Assembly (NCBI RefSeq): GCF_039696035.1
Contig: NZ_CP155567.1
Location: 4,273,001 to 4,337,000 of the forward strand
DNA: 64,000 nt
Reading direction: 5' to 3'
Origin: Microbulbifer sp. SAOS-129_SWC
GTDB taxonomy: Bacteria > Pseudomonadota > Gammaproteobacteria > Pseudomonadales > Cellvibrionaceae
Each line of letters begins with the position of its first letter. Position 1 is the first letter of the stretch. The position numbers were made by a program, and so were the translations under genes. Under the pieces are notes generated by a model. The model was given only the letters and a program-made list of their open reading frames with translations. It was not told the DNA's origin and ran no database searches. Of this stretch, positions 43,316-55,405 are shown in pieces.

Positions 43316-44590
43316 TCAGCCCTCTCCCTGCGCGGAGGCGCTGGCACTGGCGTTGCTGTCAGTGCTGGTTTTTGCCGCCGCCTTATCGGAATCCTGCGGC
43401 TCGCCCTCGTCGCCCAGCATCAGCCCGGACGGCTTCTCGTTCAGCGGGTTCGGGGTCAACACCATGCCCTCGCGGGAATACCCCAGGCTGGATACGATCA
43501 CGCGTTCACCGCTGGTCAGTTTGCCGCGCACCCAGGCTTCATCGCCGGCGGTCTGCAGCAGCTGCACCTTGCGATGGTGCAGTTTGTTCTCGGCATCCAG
43601 CACCAGCAGCTGGTTGCCCTCGTGCAGCGCCTGGCGCGGCAGGCGGGCGATATCGTCGAAGGTCTTGCCGGCGATGTCCGCCTCGACGAACAGGCCATTG
43701 AGCAGCGGGGCATCGCCCTCGTACGGGTGTTGTACCTGGGCCACGGCGTAGACGAAGCGGCTGTTGGGATCGACGCTGGCCTCGGTGCGCACCAGCTGGC
43801 CGCGCCACTCGCGCTGCTGGCCGGCCACCTGCGCGGTCAGGCGCACGGAGGGGCCGTTCTCGATCGCCTTGCCCAGCGGCAGGCCCAGCAGGTACAGCTG
43901 GTGATCGGTCAGCGGCAGGCGCACTTCGGCGACGTCGGTGCTGTGCACCTTGGCGAGCTTGGTGCCGGGCGTGACGTACTGCCCCACGTCGACAAAGGTC
44001 TGCACCACGCGACCGGCGAACGGCGCCTTGATATCGGTGCGCGCCAGGTTCAGCCGGGCCTGGTCGCGGTCCGCGCGCGCGGCGGCCACGGCGGCCTCGG
44101 CCGCCTGCAGCTGCGGCTTGCGCAGGAACAGCGCGTTGGCCGAATCACTGCCCAGGTCGCGCCACTCGCGCTTGGCCTGCTTGGCACGGCCCTGCTCCTG
44201 GGCGAAGGTGGACCTGGCATTGGCCAGCTGCGACTCGGCGCGGGTCAGCTGGTAGCGGTAGTCTGCCGGCTCTATCCCGACCAGTGAGTCACCACTCTTG
44301 AAGAAACCGCCGGCGACAAAACCGTGGTTAACGCTCTGGATGACACCGCCGACGCGGGCCACCAGCTCAATCTCGTGGCGCGCGTGCACCGTACCCTGGC
44401 TCGGCACCAGCAGGGTCTGGCGGCCGGGTGTCGCGTAGACCACATCGGCCACCGGCGGCACCGCCGCCTCCGCAACTTTTTCCTCAGGTTTGGGCCTGAG
44501 CAGGTAAAGTGCCGCTGCCACAGCGACCCCAGAGACAACAACAATTGCCAGAAGCTTGTTCTTATTCGACGAGTCCACAATTACTTCCAT
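43316..44590 (-). CDS. RND periplasmic adaptor (membrane fusion protein)
   Basis: A 424-residue HlyD/AcrA-type adaptor linking the RND permease to an outer-membrane channel. It starts with a membrane anchor (LLAIVVVSGVAVAAALYLL). A lipoyl-type half (HEIELVARVGGVIQSVNHG), an alpha-hairpin rich in Ala/Gln/Arg (residues 105-180) and the second lipoyl half (ARTDIKAPFAGRVVQTFVDVGQYV) follow. Beta-barrel and membrane-proximal parts come after, with a disordered Ser/Ala tail. Start is uncertain: ATG 44590 lacks a good ribosome site, whereas a GTG four codons later (44578) is preceded by GGAAG at 5 bases. Its stop lies two bases before the permease start. The divergent tex gene is 211 bases away. Confidence 0.92.
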   Translation of the reverse strand: MEVIVDSSNKNKLLAIVVVSGVAVAAALYLLRPKPEEKVAEAAVPPVADVVYATPGRQTLLVPSQGTVHARHEIELVARVGGVIQSVNHGFVAGGFFKSGDSLVGIEPADYRYQLTRAESQLANARSTFAQEQGRAKQAKREWRDLGSDSANALFLRKPQLQAAEAAVAAARADRDQARLNLARTDIKAPFAGRVVQTFVDVGQYVTPGTKLAKVHSTDVAEVRLPLTDHQLYLLGLPLGKAIENGPSVRLTAQVAGQQREWRGQLVRTEASVDPNSRFVYAVAQVQHPYEGDAPLLNGLFVEADIAGKTFDDIARLPRQALHEGNQLLVLDAENKLHHRKVQLLQTAGDEAWVRGKLTSGERVIVSSLGYSREGMVLTPNPLNEKPSGLMLGDEGEPQDSDKAAAKTSTDSNASASASAQGEG

Positions 44591-44801
44591 TGGTTAAAAA
44601 ATAACTAGCTTCGCATTCTACTGAAGTTCGACGATGAATGGAGCGCTTTCAGATGCAGACCGTCGCAACGGGATGCACTTTGCCGCAAACCTTTCTCGGC
44701 GCGCCCGGCTCGCGCATAATGCCCCACCGAATTTATCCTGTTGGCCGGTGTCCGAACCGGGTCGCAGAGGAAGTAGCACCGCAGAACGGATGTAACAATA
44801 A

Positions 44802-47147
<2,346 letters not shown>

Positions 47148-47156
47148 TCCGCACAG

Positions 47157-47183
47157 GGGCGATCTTCGGATCGCCCTTTTTTT
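47157..47183 (+). terminator. Intrinsic terminator of tex
   Basis: GGGCGATC-TTCG-GATCGCCC with a stable UUCG tetraloop and seven T. Confidence 0.95.
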
Positions 47184-47225
47184 GCCTGCCCGCAGCACCG
47201 CGGGCAATAGAAAGACGGCCGCCGC

Positions 47226-48308
47226 TCAGGTTAGCCGCGCGCGGTACGCCGTCGGCGCGTCGCCGAACCATTCGCGAAACGCCCGCGTAAATGCCCCCGC
47301 ATCACAATAACCGAGCATAAAGGCGATTTCCGTTACGTTGTAACGCGCATCGCGCAGGTACTGCCGGGCAAGCTGGATGCGGACATCCCGCAGCAACTGG
47401 CGAAACGTGGTGCCATCCTGACTCAGTTTGCGATGCAGGGTTCGCGTCGGGACATGGACCGCTTCGGCTATTTTTTCCAGCGCCACCTCCCCGGTCGGTA
47501 ATTGTCGCCGGATTTCTGCTCGCACCCGCGTCACAATATCCGATGCCTCCTGCTCCGCCCTGGCGTGCACAAGCGTCGCGTGATGCCGCTCAAAAATTTC
47601 CGCGTGCGCCGTTGGCAAGCGCCGCTCGGCAAATTCCCGGCCTACAAACACAGAATTATGCGGTGCATCGAATTGAACCGACACGCCAAAATAGTCGTCC
47701 CAGAGCGCGCGATTCTTTGGCACTGGTCGACGCAGTGAAACCGCCAGCGGCGTGAACGACTCGTCGAATTGAAAGCGGCAAAATCGCACCAGCCCGCCAA
47801 TTTCGCAGTCTGCTGCAATTCCCGGAAAGGGGGCTTCGCGGTGACGCTGGTACACCAGGCCAACGCGGTTCGAATCCGCGGCGAGGTGCACCTGCAGATC
47901 GCTGTTCAGCACACTGAGACAATTCTGCGTCATATGGAAGCCTGCCAGCAGCGTCGGAGCTGCCATCCAGGCGTGACCGAAGATATCGAGATGGCTCGGA
48001 TGCAGTACCGAAGCCGCGCGCACTCCCACCGCCTCGTCGTCGATGACCCGCAGCGTATTGGCGATAACGCCATAGTACTCCTGCGCCCGGACAGAACCGC
48101 ATATCGGCGCCGCCTGCCCCGGCCGGTATAGCGATTGGTGAATTAGATCACCGGGATCAACCTGATAGCTTTCCAGTACCCGCCATACCAGTCCGAGCAA
48201 GAAGGGATTCACGGACGAAGCTTTATTATTTTTTTTCGCTGCGCGGGAATGGCCGAATTCGTCAATGCCATGTCCGGTACTGCACAGCGCCTCAGCGCTT
48301 TCTCTCAT
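47226..48308 (-). CDS. AraC-family transcriptional regulator with N-terminal Arabinose_bd-type domain
   Basis: A 360-residue regulator. Residues 40-225 match the domain found in OruR/ArgR-like AraC proteins (NPFLLGLVWRVLESYQVDPG, then GHAWMAAPTLLAGFHMTQN). Residues 255-358 hold the two helix-turn-helix motifs: EVALEKIAEAVHVPTRTLHR and NVTEIAFMLGYCDAGAFTRA with FREWFGDAPTAYR. The start at 48308 follows GGAGAGAG. It is divergent from the exported protein/protease pair at 48468-51657, with 159 bases between, so it is a natural candidate to regulate that unit (inference). The effector is unknown. Confidence 0.92.
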   Translation of the reverse strand: MRESAEALCSTGHGIDEFGHSRAAKKNNKASSVNPFLLGLVWRVLESYQVDPGDLIHQSLYRPGQAAPICGSVRAQEYYGVIANTLRVIDDEAVGVRAASVLHPSHLDIFGHAWMAAPTLLAGFHMTQNCLSVLNSDLQVHLAADSNRVGLVYQRHREAPFPGIAADCEIGGLVRFCRFQFDESFTPLAVSLRRPVPKNRALWDDYFGVSVQFDAPHNSVFVGREFAERRLPTAHAEIFERHHATLVHARAEQEASDIVTRVRAEIRRQLPTGEVALEKIAEAVHVPTRTLHRKLSQDGTTFRQLLRDVRIQLARQYLRDARYNVTEIAFMLGYCDAGAFTRAFREWFGDAPTAYRARLT

Positions 48309-48467
48309 AGTCTCTCTCCACCGTCATAACAATACGGCGACCGCCTATTATTGCCGGTAAATCATTTCGCAACCAAGGGAAACAGCAGGTTATCAGGCAC
48401 TCAGGGATGAACCGATTCGGGCGAAGAGTCCACCCAATAATAATTAAACCCAAAACAGGAGGTCACT

Positions 48468-49109
48468 GTGACCAACGCTAAACGTTGTCAGTTTCGCGGT
48501 TTCGCATTGCTTGTTTCTATCATCATCCCGATGTTGAGCATCAATGCGGCGCACGCAAGCCAGATAAAAAAACAGAATCTACTCGAACTGATGAGACACA
48601 CCGAATCGATCATTGTCGGCACTGTGTCAAAAAAGGAAGACGGCTTTCAAGACGGGCTACCCTACACCGAGATCACCATTGAAATCGGCCAGAACATAAA
48701 GGGGGACAAGGGCTCGAGCTACAGTTTCCGGCAATTCGGCCTCATAAAGCCGAAACCCACCGGCGATGGTCGCGTCAACCTGATGGTCACACCGCCTGGC
48801 TGGCCGACCTACAGCGTTGGTGAGAACGTCATGCTGTTCCTGAACAAGCCCGCATCAAAAACCGGCTTCCAGACCACGGTTGGCCTGACCCAGGGCAAGT
48901 TCGTGATTCGCGGCGACAAGATCAGCAACGGCCTTAACAACGAAGAACTGTTTGCGCGGATCAAGTTCAGCGGCCCGCTGAAACCGACTCACCAGGACCT
49001 GGTCAGTCAGCCCGGTGGCGCCTATGCAGCAAAAGCTTTCCTGTCGCTGGTAAGAACCGCGGTGCAGGAAAACTGGGTGACAAAAGGAGTGATGACTGAT
49101 GCTCAATAA
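48468..49109 (+). CDS. Exported protein of unknown function, partner of the matrixin-like protein
   Basis: A 213-residue protein translated from GTG behind a perfect AGGAGG at 5-6 bases. A Sec signal peptide (FALLVSIIIPMLSINAAHAS) is cleaved near residue 31. The mature part begins HTESIIVGTVSKKEDG and is rich in beta structure, with ITIEIGQNIKGDKGSSYSF and TYSVGENVMLFLNKP. This recurs in secreted proteins that precede matrixin-like genes in marine bacteria (from memory, not verified). Its stop overlaps the next start by 11 bases, so the two are translationally coupled and probably act together as partner, chaperone or inhibitor. No catalytic motif is visible. Confidence 0.75.
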   Translation: MTNAKRCQFRGFALLVSIIIPMLSINAAHASQIKKQNLLELMRHTESIIVGTVSKKEDGFQDGLPYTEITIEIGQNIKGDKGSSYSFRQFGLIKPKPTGDGRVNLMVTPPGWPTYSVGENVMLFLNKPASKTGFQTTVGLTQGKFVIRGDKISNGLNNEELFARIKFSGPLKPTHQDLVSQPGGAYAAKAFLSLVRTAVQENWVTKGVMTDAQ

Positions 49110-51657
49110 TAAAAAGATATTCCCGAAATCAGCACTGGCGGCCTGCCTCCTTGCCGGTACCTCTTCTGCCTTCGCTTACGGCCCCCTGTATGTCTTTGAC
49201 TACGAGAACGGCATCCCCTACCGCTGGGACGTCAGCTCGCCGGTCAAGGTCTACACCGACGGCGGCAACTTCGCCTCCGGCACCGTCAAGCTGTACAAGA
49301 GCACCCCGGAAACCTGCAACGAAGACGACGGCTGGGTATGCGGTCACTATGAAGATGTCTACGTCGAGTTCGCCAACGAGCAGGGCGTCGCGCGGGTCAA
49401 GGATGCATTAGCCTCCTGGACCAAGGTGCCCACCTCCACTTTCCAGGCCGAGGTTGCCGGCAGCTTTGCCGATATCGGCATCGGCGGCGAGGACGGCGAT
49501 ATCACCGGCGCCGCGGAGGAGTTCACGACCGATAGCGCGGGCAACGTGGTACATGAAATTATCGGCACCGTGAACAATGGCGGTATTCACGTGATGTTCG
49601 ACGAGACGGGCTCGGTCATGCGCGACGTGATGGGCGCGCCCCCGGGTGTACTCGGTATCGCCTCACCGGAATGGGCCGATGAAGAGACCGGCATCATTAC
49701 CGAGGGCTGGGCCGTCATCGGCGGCGCCAGTACTTACTACAACGACACCGACCTGCGGCAGATCAACGGGGTGATTACTCACGAACTGGGCCACTCCTTC
49801 AACCTCGCGCACACCCAGACCAACGGCCACATCATCATGTACGGAAATTATGATGCGCTGACCGCGGGTCCCAGGGACTGCTCGGCGCACCCGCTCATCG
49901 GCGGTGCCTACCGCCTGCCGTTCCCGCAGGATTCCGCTCCGGCGCTCTCTGATATCTCGGTCATGTATCCGTATATCAACACCAACCCAACGAGCAGCGG
50001 CGCAACCGGAGATCAGCAGGCAACGGCTACCACGCAAGAGGATTACGCGGCGATCTCCTCGCTCTACCCCGCCAACAGCTTTACGTCGCAAACCGGCACC
50101 ATCAAGGGAACTGTCACCTACGCATTCAGCAAGGAAGGGGTCATCGGCCTGAATATTGTCGCGCGCAATATCGACGATCCCTGGCACGATGCAATCACCG
50201 CGATGACCGGCGACTGGAATGACGGCGATCCGGAGGCAGCGCAGGGCAGCGGTGAGTTTATCCTGCAGGGCCTTACGCCCGGGGCGCAGTATGTGATCCA
50301 TGTCGAGAAGATCTTTGCGGGCGGCTTCCCGACACCGCAGTTCGGAATGCCCGGCCCCTCCGAGTACTACAACGGTAGCGGAGAAAGCGACGACGCGGTG
50401 CAAGATGACGCCTGTGACTATGTGCCCGTTGTGGCAGGTGCCGGTCAGGTCGTCGAGCACATCGACATCCAGATGAACGGTATGAAAAACACCCCGCAGC
50501 TGATCACCTCTCCCGCGCCCAACGGCAACCAGGTCACCGAGAGTGGGCAGACAACGGCAGGCACCATAGCCAATTCTTATGGTGACGCACTGAGCTGGGT
50601 CTATCAGGATGGCAATGAGGACTACACCATCCTGCCGATGGGCGGCATTGCCATGAGTGACAACGGCGCCGTGATCAGCGGGCGGGTCAGTCAAAACAGT
50701 TCGTATCTGCCTGCCCGCTACACACAAGGCCGCGGCATCGAAGTGCTGCCCAGTGCCGGCAACACCGGCTGTGATCAGGGCGGCGGCATCCTGGAGATGT
50801 ACTCCAACTTTGCCATTTCACCGGATGGACGCACCATGGGCGGCTTCCTGTGGAACTGCGACAACGCGGCGGAGTACAGCAACTACCGTGTGTCCGCAGT
50901 GACCTACAGCGATGACGATGGCTGGACCATCCTCGACAGCCACAAGGACGACAACAGTTCCCGCGTCAACGCACTGTCGAACACCGGTGTCGCGGTCGGC
51001 TGGGAATCTGACGCCGTCGGCTGGTGGGAGGGACGCGTGTGGAAAAACGGCGAGGAAATCAATCTGCAGGATGCGGCTCCGTCCGATATCGAGTACGTCG
51101 GCCAGGCCACGGCAGTGAGTAGGGATGGTACCTGGGTCACCGGTATAGACACCTATAACGCGCAACTGGAACCCAACCAGTACCTGTATAACACCGAGAC
51201 CGGCGAATTCAGGTTGCTGGATATCAAGGAAGCCTGCCCCTGGTGGGACTGGTTCTGCTGGGGTGACAAGCCGTTCAATCCGTATGACGTTGCCGATGAC
51301 GGCACACTGGTTGGTGCGATCGGCACGGCCTCCGGCGCCGGAGCGATGATTGTCTCTGATACCCTCGGCGGCGAGTATCGACTGGCCGATTTCCTCAGGG
51401 GCCAGGGTGTGATGAACGCTTCGGATCTCGAGGTGGTTTCGACCGCAACCAAGATTTCCACCAATGGCAAGCACATTGTTGGCTGGACGGCACTGGACGG
51501 CTACTTTGGCTCGTTCAAGCTCACGCTGGACCAGCTCTATGTGTGCAACAACGACAAGACGCTGAAGGTCGGATATCCGGTGGGCGTGGCGACGCAACTG
51601 CACAACGGCGCCGAACTCGGCATGTGCGCGGCAGACCTGCCCAAGCAGTACAAGTAA
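49099..51657 (+). CDS. Secreted matrixin-like metalloprotease with HAF-type repeats
   Basis: An 852-residue exported protein. The signal peptide ends near residue 27 (ACLLAGTSSAFA). Residues 30-330 look like an M10-type metzincin: an N-terminal VFDYENGIPYRWD strand, the zinc motif HELGHSFNLAH near residue 228, a Met-containing SVMYPY turn near 293 and EDYAAISSLYP closing the domain. An SdrD-B/CarboxypepD_reg-like segment follows (TGTIKGTVTYAF). From about residue 510 to 830 come HAF-type repeats (GIAMSDNGAVISGRV, FAISPDGRTMGGFL, ATAVSRDGTWVTG). The gene overlaps the upstream exported partner by 11 bases and ends in a strong terminator. It probably cleaves an extracellular protein; the target is unknown. 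Confidence 0.82.
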   Translation: MLNNKKIFPKSALAACLLAGTSSAFAYGPLYVFDYENGIPYRWDVSSPVKVYTDGGNFASGTVKLYKSTPETCNEDDGWVCGHYEDVYVEFANEQGVARVKDALASWTKVPTSTFQAEVAGSFADIGIGGEDGDITGAAEEFTTDSAGNVVHEIIGTVNNGGIHVMFDETGSVMRDVMGAPPGVLGIASPEWADEETGIITEGWAVIGGASTYYNDTDLRQINGVITHELGHSFNLAHTQTNGHIIMYGNYDALTAGPRDCSAHPLIGGAYRLPFPQDSAPALSDISVMYPYINTNPTSSGATGDQQATATTQEDYAAISSLYPANSFTSQTGTIKGTVTYAFSKEGVIGLNIVARNIDDPWHDAITAMTGDWNDGDPEAAQGSGEFILQGLTPGAQYVIHVEKIFAGGFPTPQFGMPGPSEYYNGSGESDDAVQDDACDYVPVVAGAGQVVEHIDIQMNGMKNTPQLITSPAPNGNQVTESGQTTAGTIANSYGDALSWVYQDGNEDYTILPMGGIAMSDNGAVISGRVSQNSSYLPARYTQGRGIEVLPSAGNTGCDQGGGILEMYSNFAISPDGRTMGGFLWNCDNAAEYSNYRVSAVTYSDDDGWTILDSHKDDNSSRVNALSNTGVAVGWESDAVGWWEGRVWKNGEEINLQDAAPSDIEYVGQATAVSRDGTWVTGIDTYNAQLEPNQYLYNTETGEFRLLDIKEACPWWDWFCWGDKPFNPYDVADDGTLVGAIGTASGAGAMIVSDTLGGEYRLADFLRGQGVMNASDLEVVSTATKISTNGKHIVGWTALDGYFGSFKLTLDQLYVCNNDKTLKVGYPVGVATQLHNGAELGMCAADLPKQYK

Positions 51658-51684
51658 ATAGGTATCAAATACCGACCTGCAAAT

Positions 51685-51710
51685 AAAAGGTGGCCCCCGG
51701 GCCACCTTTT
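51685..51710. terminator. Bidirectional intrinsic terminator
   Basis: AAAAGGTGGCCC pairs with GGGCCACCTTTT. It ends the matrixin-like transcript and the convergent DUF4870 transcript. Confidence 0.9.
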
Positions 51711-51728
51711 CTATTTTACAGTGCGGCT

Positions 51729-52103
51729 TTACGGGCGGGGCTCTTCGACCTTGAAGAAGCTGATACTGAGCGGGTAGCGCCACAGCTTGCCATCATTGGC
51801 GTTGACCGCCGCAATGATGACAAAAATCAGATTCAGCAATAGCAGCCCCCAGAGCAGGAATGCGCCCACAATCACGAAAATCAGGGCGAAGCAGATCACC
51901 GAATAGATCAGTAGGCTCAGCATCCAGTTCATTATCATCTTGCCGTGCCGGTCGACTTCAGCAGACTGGTCCTTGTTGGTGGCCCACATGATGACTGGCA
52001 GTAAGAAACCGGCGCCGGGCATAATGTAACTGGATAACTGGCTCAGATGCATCAGCATCAGAAAGGTGTCGGTGCGCAACCCCCAAGGCTCGTACTCTTC
52101 CAT
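51729..52103 (-). CDS. DUF4870 (Tic20-like) small membrane protein
   Basis: A 124-residue membrane protein of the DUF4870 family. HLSQLSSYIMPGAGFLLPVIMW (residues 19-40) and HGKMIMNWMLSLLIYSVICF (residues 53-72) are the family hallmarks, followed by a third hydrophobic pair ending NANDGKLWRYPLSISFF. Function is not known. It converges on the matrixin-like gene across a shared terminator. The exported protein at 52211 lies upstream on the same strand, 107 bases away. Confidence 0.88.
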   Translation of the reverse strand: MEEYEPWGLRTDTFLMLMHLSQLSSYIMPGAGFLLPVIMWATNKDQSAEVDRHGKMIMNWMLSLLIYSVICFALIFVIVGAFLLWGLLLLNLIFVIIAAVNANDGKLWRYPLSISFFKVEEPRP

Positions 52104-52210
52104 AAGTCGGATCCCTCTATTAATCCATCAATACAATCGCCGCTTAATCCATTGCGCGAATCGCCGTCGTCCCCGGGTAAGCGGCAATCACACACCGCCT
52201 GTGGTTCCGA

Positions 52211-52654
52211 TCAGTCTTTCAGGGCAATAAATTTGTCTTTATCCAGGTATTTCTCGAAACCGGACACGGACTGCACCACATGTTTGTCGGCCATCAACTC
52301 CCGCATAGCGACCTTGCCCACCAGGCCAAATGCCTGCTCGAACGCCTGACCGCCGTCTTCCTTGAGTGCCCGCTTGGCCTGGTTCGGGCAGTCTTCGGTG
52401 ATCAGCCGCGTGACCAGATTGCCGACAAACCGGTTGGCCTGGTCCTGATCCTTATCCGTCATCTTGGCATAGGATTTAATCTCGGGGTGTGCGGCAATGG
52501 CAAAGAAGATCCACTTGGCAAGCGTTTTTCTTTCCTTGCCCGTCAGTGAATCGGTCAGGCAGATACCGAACGCCTGGGTAGCCTGACCCGCATACAGGTT
52601 TACCGAAAAAGAAGCAAAAACGAAGATCGCAATGGCGGTTATAATATTTTTCAT
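52211..52654 (-). CDS. Small exported protein of unknown function
   Basis: A 147-residue protein with a Sec signal (MKNIITAIAIFVFASFSVN, cleavage after YAG near residue 22). The mature part is mostly helical and has two cysteines (ICLTDSL and EDCPNQAK) that could form a disulfide. No family was recognised with certainty. ATG 52654 is chosen so that the signal peptide begins the protein; a GGGA lies 10 bases upstream. It lies between the DUF4870 gene and the Sel1/DUF3857 pair on the same strand. Confidence 0.72.
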   Translation of the reverse strand: MKNIITAIAIFVFASFSVNLYAGQATQAFGICLTDSLTGKERKTLAKWIFFAIAAHPEIKSYAKMTDKDQDQANRFVGNLVTRLITEDCPNQAKRALKEDGGQAFEQAFGLVGKVAMRELMADKHVVQSVSGFEKYLDKDKFIALKD

Positions 52655-52774
52655 GATTACCAATCCCAAAGACCAGAAATAAAACTCAAGTTGAATGCGC
52701 TGCGCGCTGAATTCGCGCCTCCCCGGCGCGGCAGCCTTCTCACGCGAAGACAGGCAGGCAGTGCCTGCCCGCGG

Positions 52775-55405
52775 TTACTCTAACAGATAACTCTCCCCAC
52801 CCTTGAATAACGCCAGCCGCTTCTGCATCCCGGCCAGCGTCTTCTCATCGGCCGCACCATTGCGCGCCAGATAGATCGCATACTGCTGGGTCTCTACCGC
52901 CCGGTCGAAATCGGCGGTTCTGGCATAGGCCGCGGCGAGGGTATCCAGGTAGGCCCACTGGCTCCACAGGCTCTGCTTGTTGAGCTGCTCCGCGAGCCGC
53001 GCGGCGTTTTTCAGCTGCTGGACGCTGGCGCCGGGAAAGGTGGCCAGGGCCCAGGCCAGGTCGTTGATCGCGCGCAGGTTGTGCGGCTCGCGCTGTAGCA
53101 GTGCATCGAGCATTGCCACGCCGACCGGCGTGCTGCCGCCGTTGATCACCCGTTCGGCCTGGCGCAGCAGTTCGAAGCGCGTCAGGCCGGGTACGATATT
53201 GTCGCCTTCCTTCCGGTACAGAAAGGCCAGCGTCGGCACATCCAGTGCCGGCGTGCTGTGCGCTTCCAGCACCACAAAGCCATCCTCCAGCTCGCCGATC
53301 AGGCGCAGGTGTTTCTGCTTCAGTAGCGCCTTGAAATCCTGAATGCTCACCGGCTGCTCGAACACCGGCATTCCCTTGACGATCGCCAGGCTGCGCTGCA
53401 GCTCCTGAGGGGAAATCTCCCCGCTGCGCACCGCGCGGTAGGCGCTCCAGTAACGCTGCTTGTCCGCACAGTCGCTCAGCTGCCTGGCGTAGTCGCCACA
53501 CAGGGACAGAACCCGGTCGATGGCATCGGTGTCGGTCGGCGCGGCGGCTTCATACAGCTGCAGCGCCTTGCCGAGATCCCGCGGCACCTGCTTGCCGTCG
53601 CGGTAGAAGTCGCCCAGATGCCGGGAAGCGCTGCTGTTGCCCTGCTGCGCGGATTCGGAATAGAGCTGGAAGGCCCTGCCCGGGTCGGCTGCCACGCCGG
53701 TACCGCGCTCGTACATCTGCGCCAGCCGCGCCTGCGCGCCGGCGTGACCCTCCGCCGCCGCGGCGCGATACATACCGGCGGCGGTCTCGATATCGCGTCC
53801 TTCGCCACTCTGGAACTGCTTGCCCAGCTGGAAGTAACACTCGGCATCGCCGCGCCGGGCGCAGAGGAAATACCACGCGATGGCCCTGGACGTATCCTTT
53901 GTCACCCCTTCGCCATTCAGGTAGGCCCAGGCCAGGGCACGCTGCGACTGCGGTATCAGCGGGCTGCGGGTGTAGTCATCGATGGCCGCGGCGATATCGG
54001 TCTTGCCCAGCACACCGTAGGTATTGATTCTGCCCAGCAGATTGTAGGCACTCTGGGACGAGCGCTGCGTGGCGGACTCAAGCAGCTGTCGCAGCCGTTC
54101 GACATCCTCCTGAGAGCGGCGACCACTGCTGAGCACCAGCCGCGCATAGGCTACCTGTGCGGGCACATAGCCAGATTCCGCCAGCTGCTCCATCTGCGGC
54201 AGAACCGCCGCGCCATCGGCCTGTTTGCCCCTGAGCTGTTGCTCCAGCACGGCGAATTGCGCCGGTGCCGAACCCAGTTCCGCGGCGCGTTGCAGGGCCG
54301 CGTCGCCCGCGCTTGGGTTTTTCTGCCCGGCCGCGCCGCCGTAGAGCCCGGCAAGCTTGCGCCAGGCCTCGCCCGGCGCCAGCTTCTGCTGGGCCGCGCG
54401 CATCAAGCGGCGGAAGCCCTGCGCACTCTTGTCGACGCCGAGGCCCTCGCGCTGCACATAGGCCGCGCCGACCAGCGCATCTACGAAGCCGTTTTCCGCC
54501 GCCGAGATCAGGAAGTCGGCGCAGTCACCGGGGGCGAACTGCTTCAGCCCACCTTGCAGGCACAGCAGGCCCAAGTGGTACTCGGCCACCGGGCTGCCGT
54601 TGCCGGTCGCCTCCAGATAGGTCTCGGCTGCGGCCTTCGTGTTGCCCATACCCTCCTGCACCAGACCCCAGCCCACCTGCGCGCTCAGGTCGTTACCGGA
54701 CAGCGGCTTCAACACCTTTTCCACATAGGCATCGGTAACGCCGGCAAAGGGAAATTGAAGGCCCATCAGCTGGTGCAGGACGCGCTGATTCTGAAACACG
54801 ATCTGCTTTTGCTCGCCGCTCTCGGTATCGTTCGCTACCACCACGTAGTAGAGGCCCTGCCCGCCCAGGCCGAGCTGCAGGTAGGTGTCCACCACCTCGT
54901 AGCCCGCCAGCTTGAGGATGTCCTCCGAGTCGTCCCACATGGCGACTTCATAGGCGGTGTCGAAGCTCTCACCATCGCCGCGGCTGAGGATGCCGCTCAG
55001 CAGGTAGCTGATCACGCGCCCCTCGTCGTCCGCGGCCGCACTGTTGCCGGTGGATTCATAGCAGGCCTGCGCGGACAGGTGTGGCTGCAGGGAGACGAAG
55101 TTCTGCTCGGTCAGTGATTGCCAGTCGACGCTGTCACAGGGAATATCGCCGGCATCGATTCCGGCCTGCTGTTTCAGATAGGCAGAATGCTTTTCCGGGG
55201 CACTCTCGTACTGCGAGCTGTCGAGGTAAGCCCGCCAGAATTCGGCAAACGGCACCGAATCCGGCTGGGTTTTGAGGCGGTTCAGCACCGCGGCGAAGCG
55301 GGCATCTCCATCTTCTGCCGGCGCGCCCTGTACCCGCTGTGCCGGATCGGCGGCGCAGCCGGCGAGCAGGGCCCCGCCCAGTAACAGCGTGGCGATGGCT
55401 CTCAC
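52775..55405 (-). CDS. Large lipoprotein with Sel1-like/TPR repeats
   Basis: An 876-residue lipoprotein. The lipobox is in TLLLGGALLAGC, with the Cys near residue 17. The N-terminal 200 residues are of unknown type. From about 230 to 650 there are Sel1-like repeats (for example VAEYHLGLLCLQGGLKQFAP, AECYFQLGKQFQSGEGRDI, AQARLAQMYERGTGVAADPG). The last 140 residues form TPR-like helices ending AQYLARN-like sequence. Sel1 arrays act as protein-interaction scaffolds, here probably at the inner face of the outer membrane. Its ATG overlaps the stop of the upstream transglutaminase-like gene (55402-55405), so the two products are likely made in equal amounts and may form one complex. Confidence 0.83.
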   Translation of the reverse strand: MRAIATLLLGGALLAGCAADPAQRVQGAPAEDGDARFAAVLNRLKTQPDSVPFAEFWRAYLDSSQYESAPEKHSAYLKQQAGIDAGDIPCDSVDWQSLTEQNFVSLQPHLSAQACYESTGNSAAADDEGRVISYLLSGILSRGDGESFDTAYEVAMWDDSEDILKLAGYEVVDTYLQLGLGGQGLYYVVVANDTESGEQKQIVFQNQRVLHQLMGLQFPFAGVTDAYVEKVLKPLSGNDLSAQVGWGLVQEGMGNTKAAAETYLEATGNGSPVAEYHLGLLCLQGGLKQFAPGDCADFLISAAENGFVDALVGAAYVQREGLGVDKSAQGFRRLMRAAQQKLAPGEAWRKLAGLYGGAAGQKNPSAGDAALQRAAELGSAPAQFAVLEQQLRGKQADGAAVLPQMEQLAESGYVPAQVAYARLVLSSGRRSQEDVERLRQLLESATQRSSQSAYNLLGRINTYGVLGKTDIAAAIDDYTRSPLIPQSQRALAWAYLNGEGVTKDTSRAIAWYFLCARRGDAECYFQLGKQFQSGEGRDIETAAGMYRAAAAEGHAGAQARLAQMYERGTGVAADPGRAFQLYSESAQQGNSSASRHLGDFYRDGKQVPRDLGKALQLYEAAAPTDTDAIDRVLSLCGDYARQLSDCADKQRYWSAYRAVRSGEISPQELQRSLAIVKGMPVFEQPVSIQDFKALLKQKHLRLIGELEDGFVVLEAHSTPALDVPTLAFLYRKEGDNIVPGLTRFELLRQAERVINGGSTPVGVAMLDALLQREPHNLRAINDLAWALATFPGASVQQLKNAARLAEQLNKQSLWSQWAYLDTLAAAYARTADFDRAVETQQYAIYLARNGAADEKTLAGMQKRLALFKGGESYLLE

